Positions 15,016 to 22,520 of a DNA stretch of 23,632 nt are shown here, in pieces (position 1 is the stretch's first letter; each line of letters starts with the position of its first letter). Source of the stretch: Pelethousia sp034933245. GTDB taxonomy: Bacteria; Bacillota; Clostridia; Christensenellales; CAG-138. The DNA lies in assembly GCA_034933245.1 (NCBI GenBank), contig JAYFNX010000043.1:1-23632 (forward strand), read 5' to 3'. Under the pieces are notes generated by a model. That model saw nothing but the letters and a program-made list of their open reading frames with translations. It did not search any database and was not told the DNA's origin. The position numbers and the translations under genes were made by a program.

Positions 15016-15659
15016 TTCGCGTTTTGCTTGCCGATGACCATTTGCTGTTTCGCTCCATGCTAGAGGAAATGCTGAAGCGGGATGATGCGATAGAAATTGT
15101 GGCATCCTGCGCGGATGGTAAAGAAGCGCTGGAAGGCTGCCGTACGCAAGAGCCGGACATTGCCCTCTTGGATATCGGCATGCCTGGCAAGGGCGGAATG
15201 GACGCGCTGCAGGAAATCAAGGAACGCATGCCGCAGATAAAGGTGGTCATGCTGACAACCTTTGAGGACGATGAAAGCATCAAGTCTGCCGCTGGATTTG
15301 GCGCGGATGGTTATCTCATTAAGGACATGAAACCGGAAACCCTTATTATGTCTATCAAGTGTATTTATGATGGTATGGCGGTATTTCATAAGAGCGCGTA
15401 CGCCTTGCTGCAATCGGCCCTTGCGGATATTCCCCGTGTAAAAGACAAAAAAGTGCAAATCGGCGCTATGGTTTTCGACGCGGTGGATATCAAAATTCTG
15501 CAGCTAATCATACAGGGCAAATCTAACCGCGACATCGGCGCCTGTTTGAATTACAGCGAAGGTACGATTAAAAATAAAATAACCAAGCTGCTTTCTCTTA
15601 CCGGCTTTTCCGACCGCACGGAGCTATCCGTTTTCGCTATTAATCATAGGCTTGTTTAG
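15012..15659 (+). CDS. NarL/LuxR-family response regulator
   Basis: This 215-residue regulator has a receiver domain (1-120) with acidic pair D8/D9 (ADDH), phospho-acceptor D54 (ALLDIGMPG), T82/T83 and K104 (YLIKD). A LuxR-type helix-turn-helix follows at about 150-210 (IQGKSNRDIGACLNYSEGTI). On phosphorylation such proteins dimerise and bind promoter DNA. The start overlaps the upstream sensor gene by ATGA. The stop overlaps the 3' end of the convergent histidine kinase by 20 bases. The NarL class is normally partnered by HisKA_3 kinases, exactly the type encoded opposite, so these two are the predicted kinase-regulator pair. Targets are unknown; the ATGACC repeat cluster at 17440-17532 is a possible site. 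Confidence 0.93.
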   Translation: MIRVLLADDHLLFRSMLEEMLKRDDAIEIVASCADGKEALEGCRTQEPDIALLDIGMPGKGGMDALQEIKERMPQIKVVMLTTFEDDESIKSAAGFGADGYLIKDMKPETLIMSIKCIYDGMAVFHKSAYALLQSALADIPRVKDKKVQIGAMVFDAVDIKILQLIIQGKSNRDIGACLNYSEGTIKNKITKLLSLTGFSDRTELSVFAINHRLV

Positions 15660-17355
15660 GGAGCACCGCACGGATGGTAAAACCGGACTCTCCGTCGCTT
15701 GCAAAGCAGATGCTGCCGGACTGCTTTTTGATCCGCGCTTCCATGCCAAGCAGGCCATAGCTTTTTTCAATGTGTAAGCAGCCGGTTCCATTGTCAATCG
15801 CGAAAACTTCCACCTCTTGCGGCTGAAATCGTAAAATCAGATAGATGGTATTCGCTTGGCCATGGCGGATGGCATTCGTTACCGCCTCCTGGCATAGCCT
15901 GTAAACGGCCTCCGTTTGTGCCCCGCTAAGTTCGTATGCCTTGCCATGCGTTTGAATATCCACAAAAATATTCTCGTTTTTCAAATGCCGGAGGGCTTTT
16001 AGCAGCGTTGTTTCCCCCCAGCGCATCCCTTTGCCGCTGAGTGCGTTCTTCAGATCGCTTAAACTGCTGATTAACATTTCCTCTATTTGGGTGGTTTTCT
16101 GAAGAGCATCTTCCATGCTATCGCCTGCGGCAAGCTCTGCCGTTCCCATTATAACCGTGAGGCTATGGCCCAGAATGTCATGGATATTCTGAGCCATTTG
16201 TAATTTTGTGCGGGCGATGGCCAGCGCTCTTGTGGTGTCCGCCATGTCCCGCAGACGTCCGTTGATTTCTTCCAGCTCTTTCTTTTGCTTGGATAGCAGC
16301 AGACGGTTGCGGCTAATTTCCGTAATATCGCTTACGCAAAGCATCAGATGTCCGTTTTTTCTCTGCTGCTTCTGCACCTTGATAGAACGTCCATCACGCA
16401 GGGAAAGATCCGCCTCTTGGAGATGCTCGTTGCGCACCAGATCCTGCAGCAGCTGTGCGTTTTCTTCATCAATGCCCTTCGCATCTTTCAAAAGGCGCAA
16501 AAGGGTGGTCGGCTTTCCATCCGCCTGCAGCACGGCAAAAAAAGTTTCATTCCCACCATATAACCGCTGCCTGTCATCCAAAAACGCAAGCCCCTGGGGC
16601 ACAATATCATATAACCTGCAAAGAGACACCGGCGATAGATCAAAAAACCGAAAGGCGAGCGTGGGAACGATAAACAGCATAAGCGAAATCGAGGCGGCTA
16701 CGGGGGTGAAATCAAATACCGGGAAGGAAAAAATCCACGGAAATACCCCCACCTTAAACAGAAGATAATAAAGGTTTCCCAAAAGTGGCAGCAAAACAAA
16801 AATGGAGAACAGGCGGCCAAGCCCCTTCTTTCCGCTGAACCCCGATTGCTTTGTAAAGCCTTTGGAAAGCTGGAGGATTCCGATCAGCAAATAGGCATAT
16901 TGTATACTCTGGGCAGCATAGAAAGCGGGGCCGAAGCGATCCTTGTAAATGTCGAAATACGAGTAAAACATCATGTGCAGGGGATTCGTCACCAGGATAA
17001 AAAAAGAAGCCAGCGGGAGCATACTCCACGCGCCTATTTGTTTCTTGGAGGGCCATTTGTTCCTTCTGTAAATATAAGAGAAAATTAGCAGGCAGACGCC
17101 CAAAGAATCAACTGCAAAATATTGAACTACGATAAAAAGCCACCGCAGCTCAATTCGCGGAGATACGGTCTTCAGAATTTTTGCCGCCATCCAAAGGGCA
17201 ATCATACCCACCACCCATAGATAGCTATCTAGCAAAAGCGACTTTTTGGCCCTGAAATATACATATGCAGTAAAGGACGCCAGGAGCAAAAGCGCGAGCG
17301 CATGGGAAAGCAAGATAGTATGAAACTCCTCGGCCAACTTGTTTGATACTTCCAT
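15640..17355 (-). CDS. Sensor histidine kinase, 7TM N-terminus, HisKA_3 type
   Basis: This 571-residue kinase has seven hydrophobic segments in residues about 13-240 (7TM sensor layout), a PAS-like segment (about 250-345), a linker coiled coil and a HisKA_3 helix with phospho-acceptor H392 in NIHDILGHSLT. The HATPase domain shows N-box N494 (EAVTNAIRHG), G1 DNGTG and GLLGMEARI. All parts needed for autophosphorylation are present. The gene is convergent with the sensor/regulator operon and overlaps the regulator stop by 20 bases, so simultaneous transcription would give antisense contact. A promoter-like TTTATA, 17 bases, TATACT lies at 17391-17419. The expected partner is the adjacent LuxR-type regulator; the ligand is not predictable. 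Confidence 0.93.
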   Translation of the reverse strand: MEVSNKLAEEFHTILLSHALALLLLASFTAYVYFRAKKSLLLDSYLWVVGMIALWMAAKILKTVSPRIELRWLFIVVQYFAVDSLGVCLLIFSYIYRRNKWPSKKQIGAWSMLPLASFFILVTNPLHMMFYSYFDIYKDRFGPAFYAAQSIQYAYLLIGILQLSKGFTKQSGFSGKKGLGRLFSIFVLLPLLGNLYYLLFKVGVFPWIFSFPVFDFTPVAASISLMLFIVPTLAFRFFDLSPVSLCRLYDIVPQGLAFLDDRQRLYGGNETFFAVLQADGKPTTLLRLLKDAKGIDEENAQLLQDLVRNEHLQEADLSLRDGRSIKVQKQQRKNGHLMLCVSDITEISRNRLLLSKQKKELEEINGRLRDMADTTRALAIARTKLQMAQNIHDILGHSLTVIMGTAELAAGDSMEDALQKTTQIEEMLISSLSDLKNALSGKGMRWGETTLLKALRHLKNENIFVDIQTHGKAYELSGAQTEAVYRLCQEAVTNAIRHGQANTIYLILRFQPQEVEVFAIDNGTGCLHIEKSYGLLGMEARIKKQSGSICFASDGESGFTIRAVLPKQAYD

Positions 17356-17390
17356 CCTGCCTCATCTTTTCCTTCTTCCTATTTTCATAG

Positions 17391-17419
17391 AGTATACCAT
17401 AGTTTTCTTCGCGTATAAA
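17391..17419 (-). promoter_or_regulatory. Putative promoter of the histidine kinase gene
   Basis: On the minus strand: TTTATA (17414-17419), a 17-base spacer and TATACT (17391-17396), about 36 bases before the ATG at 17355. The -35 box matches four of six bases. The ATGACC/GGTCAT cluster begins about 20 bases upstream. Confidence 0.45.
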
Positions 17420-17438
17420 AGAAAAAGCCTTTCCCCGC

Positions 17439-17532
17439 GGGTCATTAATTTGTGCTTGGGGGGTCATTTATTATGACCCGCCGCACCATTATTGTGCCGT
17501 TTCTGATGACCAGCGGCACTTCTCTTATGACC
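17439..17532. promoter_or_regulatory. Cluster of five ATGACC/GGTCAT hexamers, helically phased
   Basis: GGTCAT occurs at 17440 and 17462, ATGACC at 17473, 17506 and 17527. Start-to-start spacings are 22, 11, 33 and 21 bases, near multiples of one helical turn. The middle pair makes the palindrome GGGTCAT-5 bases-ATGACCC (17461-17479). The cluster fills the gap between the divergent kinase and DUF1508 genes, and the last copy lies just before a TACAAT at 17544-17549. It looks like an operator array for a regulator that binds one face of the DNA. Confidence 0.5.
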
Positions 17533-17573
17533 GGTGGATTGGATACAATCGTTACAAAGGCGGGTGAATATGC

Positions 17574-17948
17574 ATGGGACGCGCGGTATTTGAAATTAAG
17601 CAGACCCCGACGGATAGTTATTATTTTACGTTTAGGGGGGTAGACGGAGATACGCAGGTTATCTCTCACAGTTTTCCCGACCGTGCCGAACTGGAAAAAT
17701 GTCTTTCCTGCGTCAGGGATGTCGCGCCGCTGGCGGATGTGTGCGCAAATTTGGGGGCCTATTGGGAACAGCCTTTTTTTTGCGTACAAGCGCAGGAAGA
17801 CGGCTTAATTTTTTCTTTAATCGGCTTTAATGGTGAAATCATCTTTCGAAGCGTTTCTTATCCAGATGCTATGCGATGCCGTGAAGCTATTGCAAAGCTA
17901 AAGGCTTTTGCCCGAAAAGCAGCCATTGTCGATCTGACGGTTGATTGA
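17574..17948 (+). CDS. DUF1508 (YegP-like) protein, two repeats
   Basis: This 124-residue cytosolic protein begins with FEIKQTPTDSYYFTFRGVDG, the opening strand pair of the DUF1508 family. It contains two similar halves: residues about 5-50, and about 67-115 (FFCVQAQEDGLIFSLIGFNG, then EIIFRSVSYP). Two tandem copies is the usual form in small YegP-like proteins. The biochemical role of the family is unknown. The start ATG 17574 has only a modest ribosome site (GGTGA at 17563-17567). An upstream ATGACC cluster and TACAAT could give regulated transcription. The zinc-ribbon/lipoprotein operon follows after a 169-base gap. Confidence 0.75.
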   Translation: MGRAVFEIKQTPTDSYYFTFRGVDGDTQVISHSFPDRAELEKCLSCVRDVAPLADVCANLGAYWEQPFFCVQAQEDGLIFSLIGFNGEIIFRSVSYPDAMRCREAIAKLKAFARKAAIVDLTVD

Positions 17949-18117
17949 AAAGGGCGAACGTCCCAAGGAAAGTTATGCCGTTTGCGGGCTGATAGCAGCG
18001 GGCCCATACGGCTGGCAAACACCGTTGCGAACCATCCGCCGTGTCAGATACCGAGCCTAACAGGAAAGGCCGGTACAATTTTGCTTGGAATTTCATGTGA
18101 ATAGGAGCGTATTTACT

Positions 18118-18588
18118 ATGGCAGGCATTTTTGACAGCCTCGTAAAAGGGTTTGTGGAGCTCGCGCCGCAGGATGATCCAGGCGTGAAACAATATCGCGC
18201 AAAAAATGAGCTTGATGAACTCACAGAAAAAGAAACCGCATTGTATGCCGCCTTGGGCAAGCGTGCCTATGCAGACGGCGGCAAAGAAAAGTATCCGGAC
18301 CTTACCCTGCGTCTGGAGGCATTTGAGGCCGCCCGTGTGGAAATTGAACAACGCATTTTGGACGCGCAGGCCCAGCAAGCCGAGCAAGAACGAATTGCCG
18401 CCGCCCGGGCGGAAGCGGAGGCGCAGCAACCGTGCCCCGCCTGCGGTACCATGAATTCGGAAGACAAGAATTTTTGCCAGGCGTGCGGGGCGAAGCTAAT
18501 CACAGTGCAACGATGCACATCTTGTGGCGCGGATATTGCGCCCGGCGTACGCTTCTGTGGCGAATGCGGAGCAGAGCAGGAAATATGA
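18118..18588 (+). CDS. Coiled-coil double zinc-ribbon protein
   Basis: This 156-residue protein starts at ATG 18118 after AGGAG; a frame open to 18085 lacks a ribosome site. An alpha-helical, Glu/Ala/Gln-rich coiled coil spans about residues 25-105. Two zinc ribbons follow: C106-x2-C109 with C120-x2-C123 (CPACG...FCQACG), and C133-x2-C136 with C147-x2-C150 (CTSCG...FCGECG). There is no signal peptide or membrane helix. Such double zinc ribbons often tether or scaffold other parts; no catalytic motif is visible. The stop overlaps the first lipoprotein start by ATGA, so the two are translated together although one is cytosolic and one is on the outer face of the membrane. It is the first gene of a four-gene unit. 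Confidence 0.85.
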   Translation: MAGIFDSLVKGFVELAPQDDPGVKQYRAKNELDELTEKETALYAALGKRAYADGGKEKYPDLTLRLEAFEAARVEIEQRILDAQAQQAEQERIAAARAEAEAQQPCPACGTMNSEDKNFCQACGAKLITVQRCTSCGADIAPGVRFCGECGAEQEI

Positions 18589-19415
18589 AAAAAATCAAAG
18601 CCCAGATCCTCTTCCCATGTGTGTTGCTGGCCATACTCTGTGGGTGCAGTGCTGCAATACCGTCTCAGGTTCCGCCGCCTTCTTTTAGCGCAGAAGAAGA
18701 AAAGCCCCCATCGGAACCGACGGCAAACGGTTTGCCGCCGTCTTCTTCGGAAAGCGTCAACGAATCCGAGCAAGAAAATGGGCAGCTTGTGTTTTCTCAT
18801 GATGCTATAGAAAATGAAGTAACGCCTTATCAATTTCTTTATCTATTGTGTGGAAACGCTGCGGAACTGTCGTTTACCTACACGGTTTTGCATCCCACGG
18901 CAGCCAATACGGAAACGCGGCTTTTTCAAAGGAAAGGCGATATCTCCGTAGAATGCTACCCCGCACAGGACATGAACGGCAATTTGGTTTCCGTGCGGGA
19001 GCTGGAGATGGGCGAAAAAGTGCATTACATCTTGGATGAAAGTAAAATCATCAGGACATATCTCGCCCCCGCGGAGGATTTCCTTCTGTATCGGATGCTG
19101 GAGGCCGCTGAAGCGGCGCTGGCATGCGGCGTAAACGAGGACGGTTCCATGCTGTATGCGTGTAGCCTATCCTTTGGGCAGGACGAAACCATGCGGTACA
19201 ACTATCGTTTTTTCATGCAAGACGGCACGCTGAAAAAGCTGACGGTTGCTTTGGACGATACCCCGGAAACAATTTATGTGTTTTCGGAATTTCAACAGGA
19301 CATCACGGACGAAGCAGCATTTACCTATCCTAAAGGATATGCGGAACAAGTCTTTGATTATGGATATACAGAAGACTCTATGCCCCCGTGGTGGGAAATT
19401 GGGAACGAAGAGTAG
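18585..19415 (+). CDS. Lipoprotein of unknown function
   Basis: The 276-residue product starts at ATG 18585 (ATGA overlap with the zinc-ribbon gene); the frame opens further upstream but inside that gene. The N-terminus MKKIKAQILFPCVLLAILCG ends in a lipobox LCGC with C21 as lipidation site. A Pro/Ser/Glu-rich linker (about 22-65) precedes a globular part of about 200 residues with alternating strands (GDISVECYPAQDMNGNLVSV, YNYRFFMQDGTLKKLTV). I recognise no named domain; the layout resembles small clostridial lipoproteins. It would sit on the outer face of the cytoplasmic membrane. The next lipoprotein starts 13 bases after its stop, so it is in the same operon. Confidence 0.82.
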   Translation: MKKIKAQILFPCVLLAILCGCSAAIPSQVPPPSFSAEEEKPPSEPTANGLPPSSSESVNESEQENGQLVFSHDAIENEVTPYQFLYLLCGNAAELSFTYTVLHPTAANTETRLFQRKGDISVECYPAQDMNGNLVSVRELEMGEKVHYILDESKIIRTYLAPAEDFLLYRMLEAAEAALACGVNEDGSMLYACSLSFGQDETMRYNYRFFMQDGTLKKLTVALDDTPETIYVFSEFQQDITDEAAFTYPKGYAEQVFDYGYTEDSMPPWWEIGNEE

Positions 19416-19428
19416 GAGGATATGAAAG

Positions 19429-20316
19429 ATGCGTAAAACATTTGGTACATGGTTGGTCTTGTTTTTGGGGATTTGCATGGTAACCTTGCTTGCGGGCTGT
19501 AGTTCCATGAAGAATACGGCGGTGGAAGGGCCGGCCGCTCCCGCTCCGAATGAGCAGGCCCAGAATCTGCCGCAGCAGGACGTGGCCGGCGGGCTGGGAA
19601 ATGGGGTGGATGGGTTGCCGCAGGGTTTCCCGGCCGAAATTCCGTTTTTCGCGGGCGCGCAAGTTATTGATGCAGACACCTTTAACGGCAATAACTATAC
19701 CGTTCTGTATACCGTGACCGCTGGCTATAGCGAGGTGGTGGACTTTTATACCCAGGCTTTCACGCTGGATGGCTCCGGTACTGGGGAGGGGGAAGCCTAT
19801 TATGAGGGGATCGATTTTGGAGAAATTTTTATTAAAGGCCTTACGGTGGAAGAAACAGGCGATGCCGTCAATGTATATATGACCTTGGAAGACAATGGGC
19901 AGGATATGAATTTGGAAGGCTATGCCGGCAGCGAAGAGATGACGGATGCTGCTGCCGCGGAAACGGCGGGATCCGCTATCATGACCTATGATACTGCCGA
20001 AGAAGTCACGCTGGATAGCAGCTATCCGCAGGATGTGGTACCGCTTCCATCCGGCGCGAAGGTGATCGGTTGCTCCATGGTACCCGGCAAGGCCAGCGGT
20101 TTTGTGGATCTGGTTCTTCCTGCGGACAGTTTTGATAGCACCGTTACGTTCTACACCGATACGCTGGGGCTTACTCCAAAAACCAGCACAACCGCCGTGC
20201 AGGCAGCCGCCTCGTTTCAAGGCGAAATTGCGGGCATAAAGGTTTCTATCCTGGTCAGCAACTTGCTTGGAGGCGGTCATGATACGCTTGTCCAGATCAC
20301 CGTTGATGATAAATAA
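19429..20316 (+). CDS. Lipoprotein with an internal duplication
   Basis: The 295-residue product has a perfect lipobox LAGC (C24) after a hydrophobic stretch, and GGAGG upstream of ATG 19429. Two related halves are visible. Residues about 66-150 run GFPAEIPFFAGAQVIDADTF, then VVDFYTQAF; residues about 199-294 run SYPQDVVPLPSGAKVIGCSM, then TVTFYTDTL. Both have the order P-x-D/E-hydrophobic-P, GA-K/Q-VI, a long strand, and FYT. This points to a duplicated alpha/beta domain of about 90 residues. The domain is unnamed to me; it is extracytoplasmic and acidic. It lies between two other lipoproteins in one operon with the zinc-ribbon gene. Confidence 0.83.
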   Translation: MRKTFGTWLVLFLGICMVTLLAGCSSMKNTAVEGPAAPAPNEQAQNLPQQDVAGGLGNGVDGLPQGFPAEIPFFAGAQVIDADTFNGNNYTVLYTVTAGYSEVVDFYTQAFTLDGSGTGEGEAYYEGIDFGEIFIKGLTVEETGDAVNVYMTLEDNGQDMNLEGYAGSEEMTDAAAAETAGSAIMTYDTAEEVTLDSSYPQDVVPLPSGAKVIGCSMVPGKASGFVDLVLPADSFDSTVTFYTDTLGLTPKTSTTAVQAAASFQGEIAGIKVSILVSNLLGGGHDTLVQITVDDK

Positions 20317-20335
20317 TGGCTATAGGAGGGAATTT

Positions 20336-21268
20336 ATGCGAAAAATAATGGTTCTGGCCCTATGTATTGCCATGTTGCTGACGGGTTGTGCCGCATCCTC
20401 GCCCACCCCCACGCCGGATGTCAGCGACAAGGATCTGCTCACCGCCACGCCGTCCACATATGAAGAAGCGGAGCAGGAAACCGAGGAAGTCTTGTCGGAG
20501 GCCGAGCAAGCCCTGCCGGAAGACAGCAGATTTGACATTCGGTTTGTCTATCACAACGGCTTCTATGGCTATGATTTGGAGGCCACCTGGTCCGATGTGC
20601 CGATCAAAAAAACGGCCACCAATCTGCATGCGGAAATCCATGGCCTGGAACTGCTTTTTGACGGACACGTCCAAATGTTTGATGAACTGGATATGGATGC
20701 CTCAGGCAGCCTGGATGCCAACGAATGGATAGACCTAGAGTCTAGTTTCCCATTGAAGGATTATGACGCAGACGAAAACGGAACGATAGAAGCTATGGAG
20801 TTTACCGGTTTTTCGCAAAAACTTGGAGGTTTCGATGCCGAGCCTACTGGGTTTACGATCACACAGCCCACAATGGAAGGCTACGCGTTAGAGCTGGATG
20901 AAGCGGAAAGTCCGGTGAGCCTAAAAATACTGCGGGCAAGCTCCATAGGATTTACCGGCGCATATAATTCCTTCTTCCCGGCTGGAACCACCTTTGTGGA
21001 GCTGGCGGCGGATTATACGATTTTCGTGCCGGCCGCAGGCGATATGGTCGTCACTTCGGCCTTTGATTATCCGTTGCTGAACATGTATATCGAGGATACC
21101 AAGGAAGTTACGGACAGTTACAGCCATGGCGCAATGGGATTTAGTTCGGTGGTTGATACCGATGCGTTTAACGGCATTTTTTCGGGGAAGCCCTTTTCCC
21201 TGCAATATGAGGCCTATTATGAAGGCAAGGTCGTCGGTACTTATGATTTGACCATTACGCCAAGATAA
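20336..21268 (+). CDS. Lipoprotein with paired EF-hand calcium sites
   Basis: The 310-residue product starts at ATG 20336 with AGGAGGG at 20323-20330; the open frame further upstream lies in the previous gene. The lipobox is LTGC with C18. A Thr/Pro/Glu-rich linker follows. Two canonical 12-residue EF-hand loops sit at 119-130 (DMDASGSLDANE) and 144-155 (DADENGTIEAME), with Asp/Ser/Asn at positions 1, 3 and 5, Gly at 6, Leu/Ile at 8 and Glu at 12. EF-hand pairs bind calcium. The C-terminal half (about 165-310) is strand-rich, ending TYDLTITPR. It is extracytoplasmic and membrane-anchored, probably a calcium-stabilised or calcium-sensing part of the same complex as the other lipoproteins. Confidence 0.83.
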   Translation: MRKIMVLALCIAMLLTGCAASSPTPTPDVSDKDLLTATPSTYEEAEQETEEVLSEAEQALPEDSRFDIRFVYHNGFYGYDLEATWSDVPIKKTATNLHAEIHGLELLFDGHVQMFDELDMDASGSLDANEWIDLESSFPLKDYDADENGTIEAMEFTGFSQKLGGFDAEPTGFTITQPTMEGYALELDEAESPVSLKILRASSIGFTGAYNSFFPAGTTFVELAADYTIFVPAAGDMVVTSAFDYPLLNMYIEDTKEVTDSYSHGAMGFSSVVDTDAFNGIFSGKPFSLQYEAYYEGKVVGTYDLTITPR

Positions 21269-21335
21269 CCGAGCGTTTAGCTTGATGCGCCGCCGGTTGT
21301 AAAACCCGGGAAGCAATAGAAAAGTTAGGCAAACA

Positions 21336-21372
21336 AAAACAGGCTGCCACTTCATACCCAGCAGCCTGTTTT
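21336..21372 (+). terminator. Intrinsic terminator of the lipoprotein operon
   Basis: AAAACAGGCTGC (21336-21347) pairs with GCAGCCTGTTTT (21361-21372), a perfect 12-bp stem with a 13-base loop. The stem ends in TTTT on either strand, so it can work in both directions: for the lipoprotein genes (plus) and for the OsmC gene (minus), which ends 106 bases to the right. Confidence 0.8.
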
Positions 21373-21477
21373 CCCATACGAACATGCCAAATTTATTCAG
21401 AGTGCCCCAACAGCTTACAACATTTGTATGAAATGCCCGGCAAAATCAATGGTTTTCCAGCAATTAATAAGCCGTAG

Positions 21478-21897
21478 TTACAGCAGTTCAAAAGTTGTTT
21501 CGACAATGATAGTATTCTTGATGGCCTGCCAAACCGGAGAAATGGTTTCTGCCTGCTTCATTGTTTTTTCCATATCCGCGCCCGTGACATCCTCGGAATT
21601 CAACCGAATATGAAACCGGATTTCGCGCAGGCACAGCGGGTGTTCTTGTCGAATTCCCTCGGCTGTTGCCGTATAGGATTGAATGGATTTGCCCGATCTC
21701 CCCAATAAGAAAAGGATTGTTGTGCTGACGCATCCCGCAAAACTCATGAGCAGGAGTTCCAACCCTCCAAAACCATTCCCGTCTCCAAGCGGCGGCGCAA
21801 AATCGAAGGGAATGGAAATGCGCGGGTTGGCGTCTGAAACGCCTTCGAAGTGAACTTTCTGATTTGTCCTTTTAATTTCAACAACCAAGTTTGCCAT
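21478..21897 (-). CDS. OsmC family protein, single-Cys form
   Basis: The 139-residue product starts at ATG 21897, with GGAGG about ten bases upstream. It reads LGDGNGFGGLELLLMSFAGC, the OsmC/Ohr-like block that carries the first active cysteine (C56). In Ohr and OsmC peroxidases a second cysteine lies in a CPV motif; here that place is S120 in ISPVWQAI, so the two-Cys thiol peroxidase cycle is not available. YhfA-like OsmC relatives share this loss and have no settled function. A 26-bp palindromic operator matching that of tetR precedes the start, so the protein is probably induced with tetR. The shared bidirectional terminator lies downstream. Confidence 0.85.
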   Translation of the reverse strand: MANLVVEIKRTNQKVHFEGVSDANPRISIPFDFAPPLGDGNGFGGLELLLMSFAGCVSTTILFLLGRSGKSIQSYTATAEGIRQEHPLCLREIRFHIRLNSEDVTGADMEKTMKQAETISPVWQAIKNTIIVETTFELL

Positions 21898-21918
21898 AAT
21901 ACGTTCTCCTCCCACATA

Positions 21919-21946
21919 ATTTAATATAACGTTCGTTATATTAAAT
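21919..21946. promoter_or_regulatory. TetR operator upstream of osmC
   Basis: Two 13-base arms, ATTTAATATAACG and CGTTATATTAAAT, surround a central TT, a 28-base perfect inverted repeat. The core ATATAACG-TTCGTTATAT is nearly identical to the repeat before tetR. It contains the likely -10 box of osmC and so would block transcription when bound. Confidence 0.8.
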
Positions 21947-21964
21947 GTAAAAATATTATACCAA
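21935..21964 (-). promoter_or_regulatory. Putative osmC promoter inside the operator
   Basis: On the minus strand: TTGGTA (21959-21964), an 18-base spacer and TATAAC (21935-21940). The -35 box overlaps the last codons of tetR and the -10 box lies in the operator palindrome. Repression by TetR is the obvious reading. Confidence 0.45.
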
Positions 21965-22510
21965 CTCAAACAGCATAGAAAATTGCCTATCAATTTCCTC
22001 ATCGGCAATATCCATATCTTTCAGGACGATCTGTTCCGTCATGTTCAAAAAAACGTTTAGCAATAAAGCCGTAAATGTCTCCAATCTGGCGGGATCCTTG
22101 ATCTTCTTTGCCAGAATGTCTTTGCGCTGTCCCATTACTTCATGAACCCAAGCGCACAGTTGGGCTTCAACTTCTATATCGCCAAGCAGATGATACCAGC
22201 CCTGAATCGCAAGGCGATAGACCTGTTTTTGATAATCTGAAAAATGCTTGCGTTTGATAACCGCCTTAACGTAGATATCCTTTATGGGCAGAGTAGTATC
22301 CGCTTCCCCGATAAACTGGTTCATCATTCGCTGAAACTCACCAAGTACGGCTTCCTTGAACAAAGCTTGCTTGTTGCCGAAATAATAGTACATCGTTGGT
22401 TGCGTACATCCAGCAGCATGCATGATATCGCGCATAGACGTACCATGATATCCATTCTGGCTAAAAAGTTTTACAGCTTCCCGTATTATTTTCTCTTGAA
22501 CTTCGTTCAT
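21956..22510 (-). CDS. TetR family transcriptional repressor
   Basis: This 184-residue protein has an N-terminal TetR helix-turn-helix (about 5-50): IIREAVKLFSQNGYHGTSMR, then HAAGCTQPTMYYYFGNKQAL. The remaining helical region is the ligand-binding and dimerisation part. Length is typical. The start ATG 22510 has GAGG six bases upstream. A palindrome lies 10 bases before the start and a near-identical one precedes osmC, so it likely represses both itself and osmC. A promoter TTGACT-17-TAGAAT (22541-22569) ends right at the first operator. TetR proteins usually release DNA on binding a small molecule; here an organic peroxide, fatty acyl or other lipophilic compound is possible given the OsmC partner, but this is a guess. 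Confidence 0.92.
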   Translation of the reverse strand: MNEVQEKIIREAVKLFSQNGYHGTSMRDIMHAAGCTQPTMYYYFGNKQALFKEAVLGEFQRMMNQFIGEADTTLPIKDIYVKAVIKRKHFSDYQKQVYRLAIQGWYHLLGDIEVEAQLCAWVHEVMGQRKDILAKKIKDPARLETFTALLLNVFLNMTEQIVLKDMDIADEEIDRQFSMLFELV

Positions 22511-22520
22511 CTATAGCCTC

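Noticed and set aside
17452..17643. Small plus-strand frame with Met-Thr repeats
   Set aside because: No ribosome site, and it overlaps the start of the DUF1508 gene in another frame. The repeats are better explained as DNA sites, although a coding relic is not excluded.
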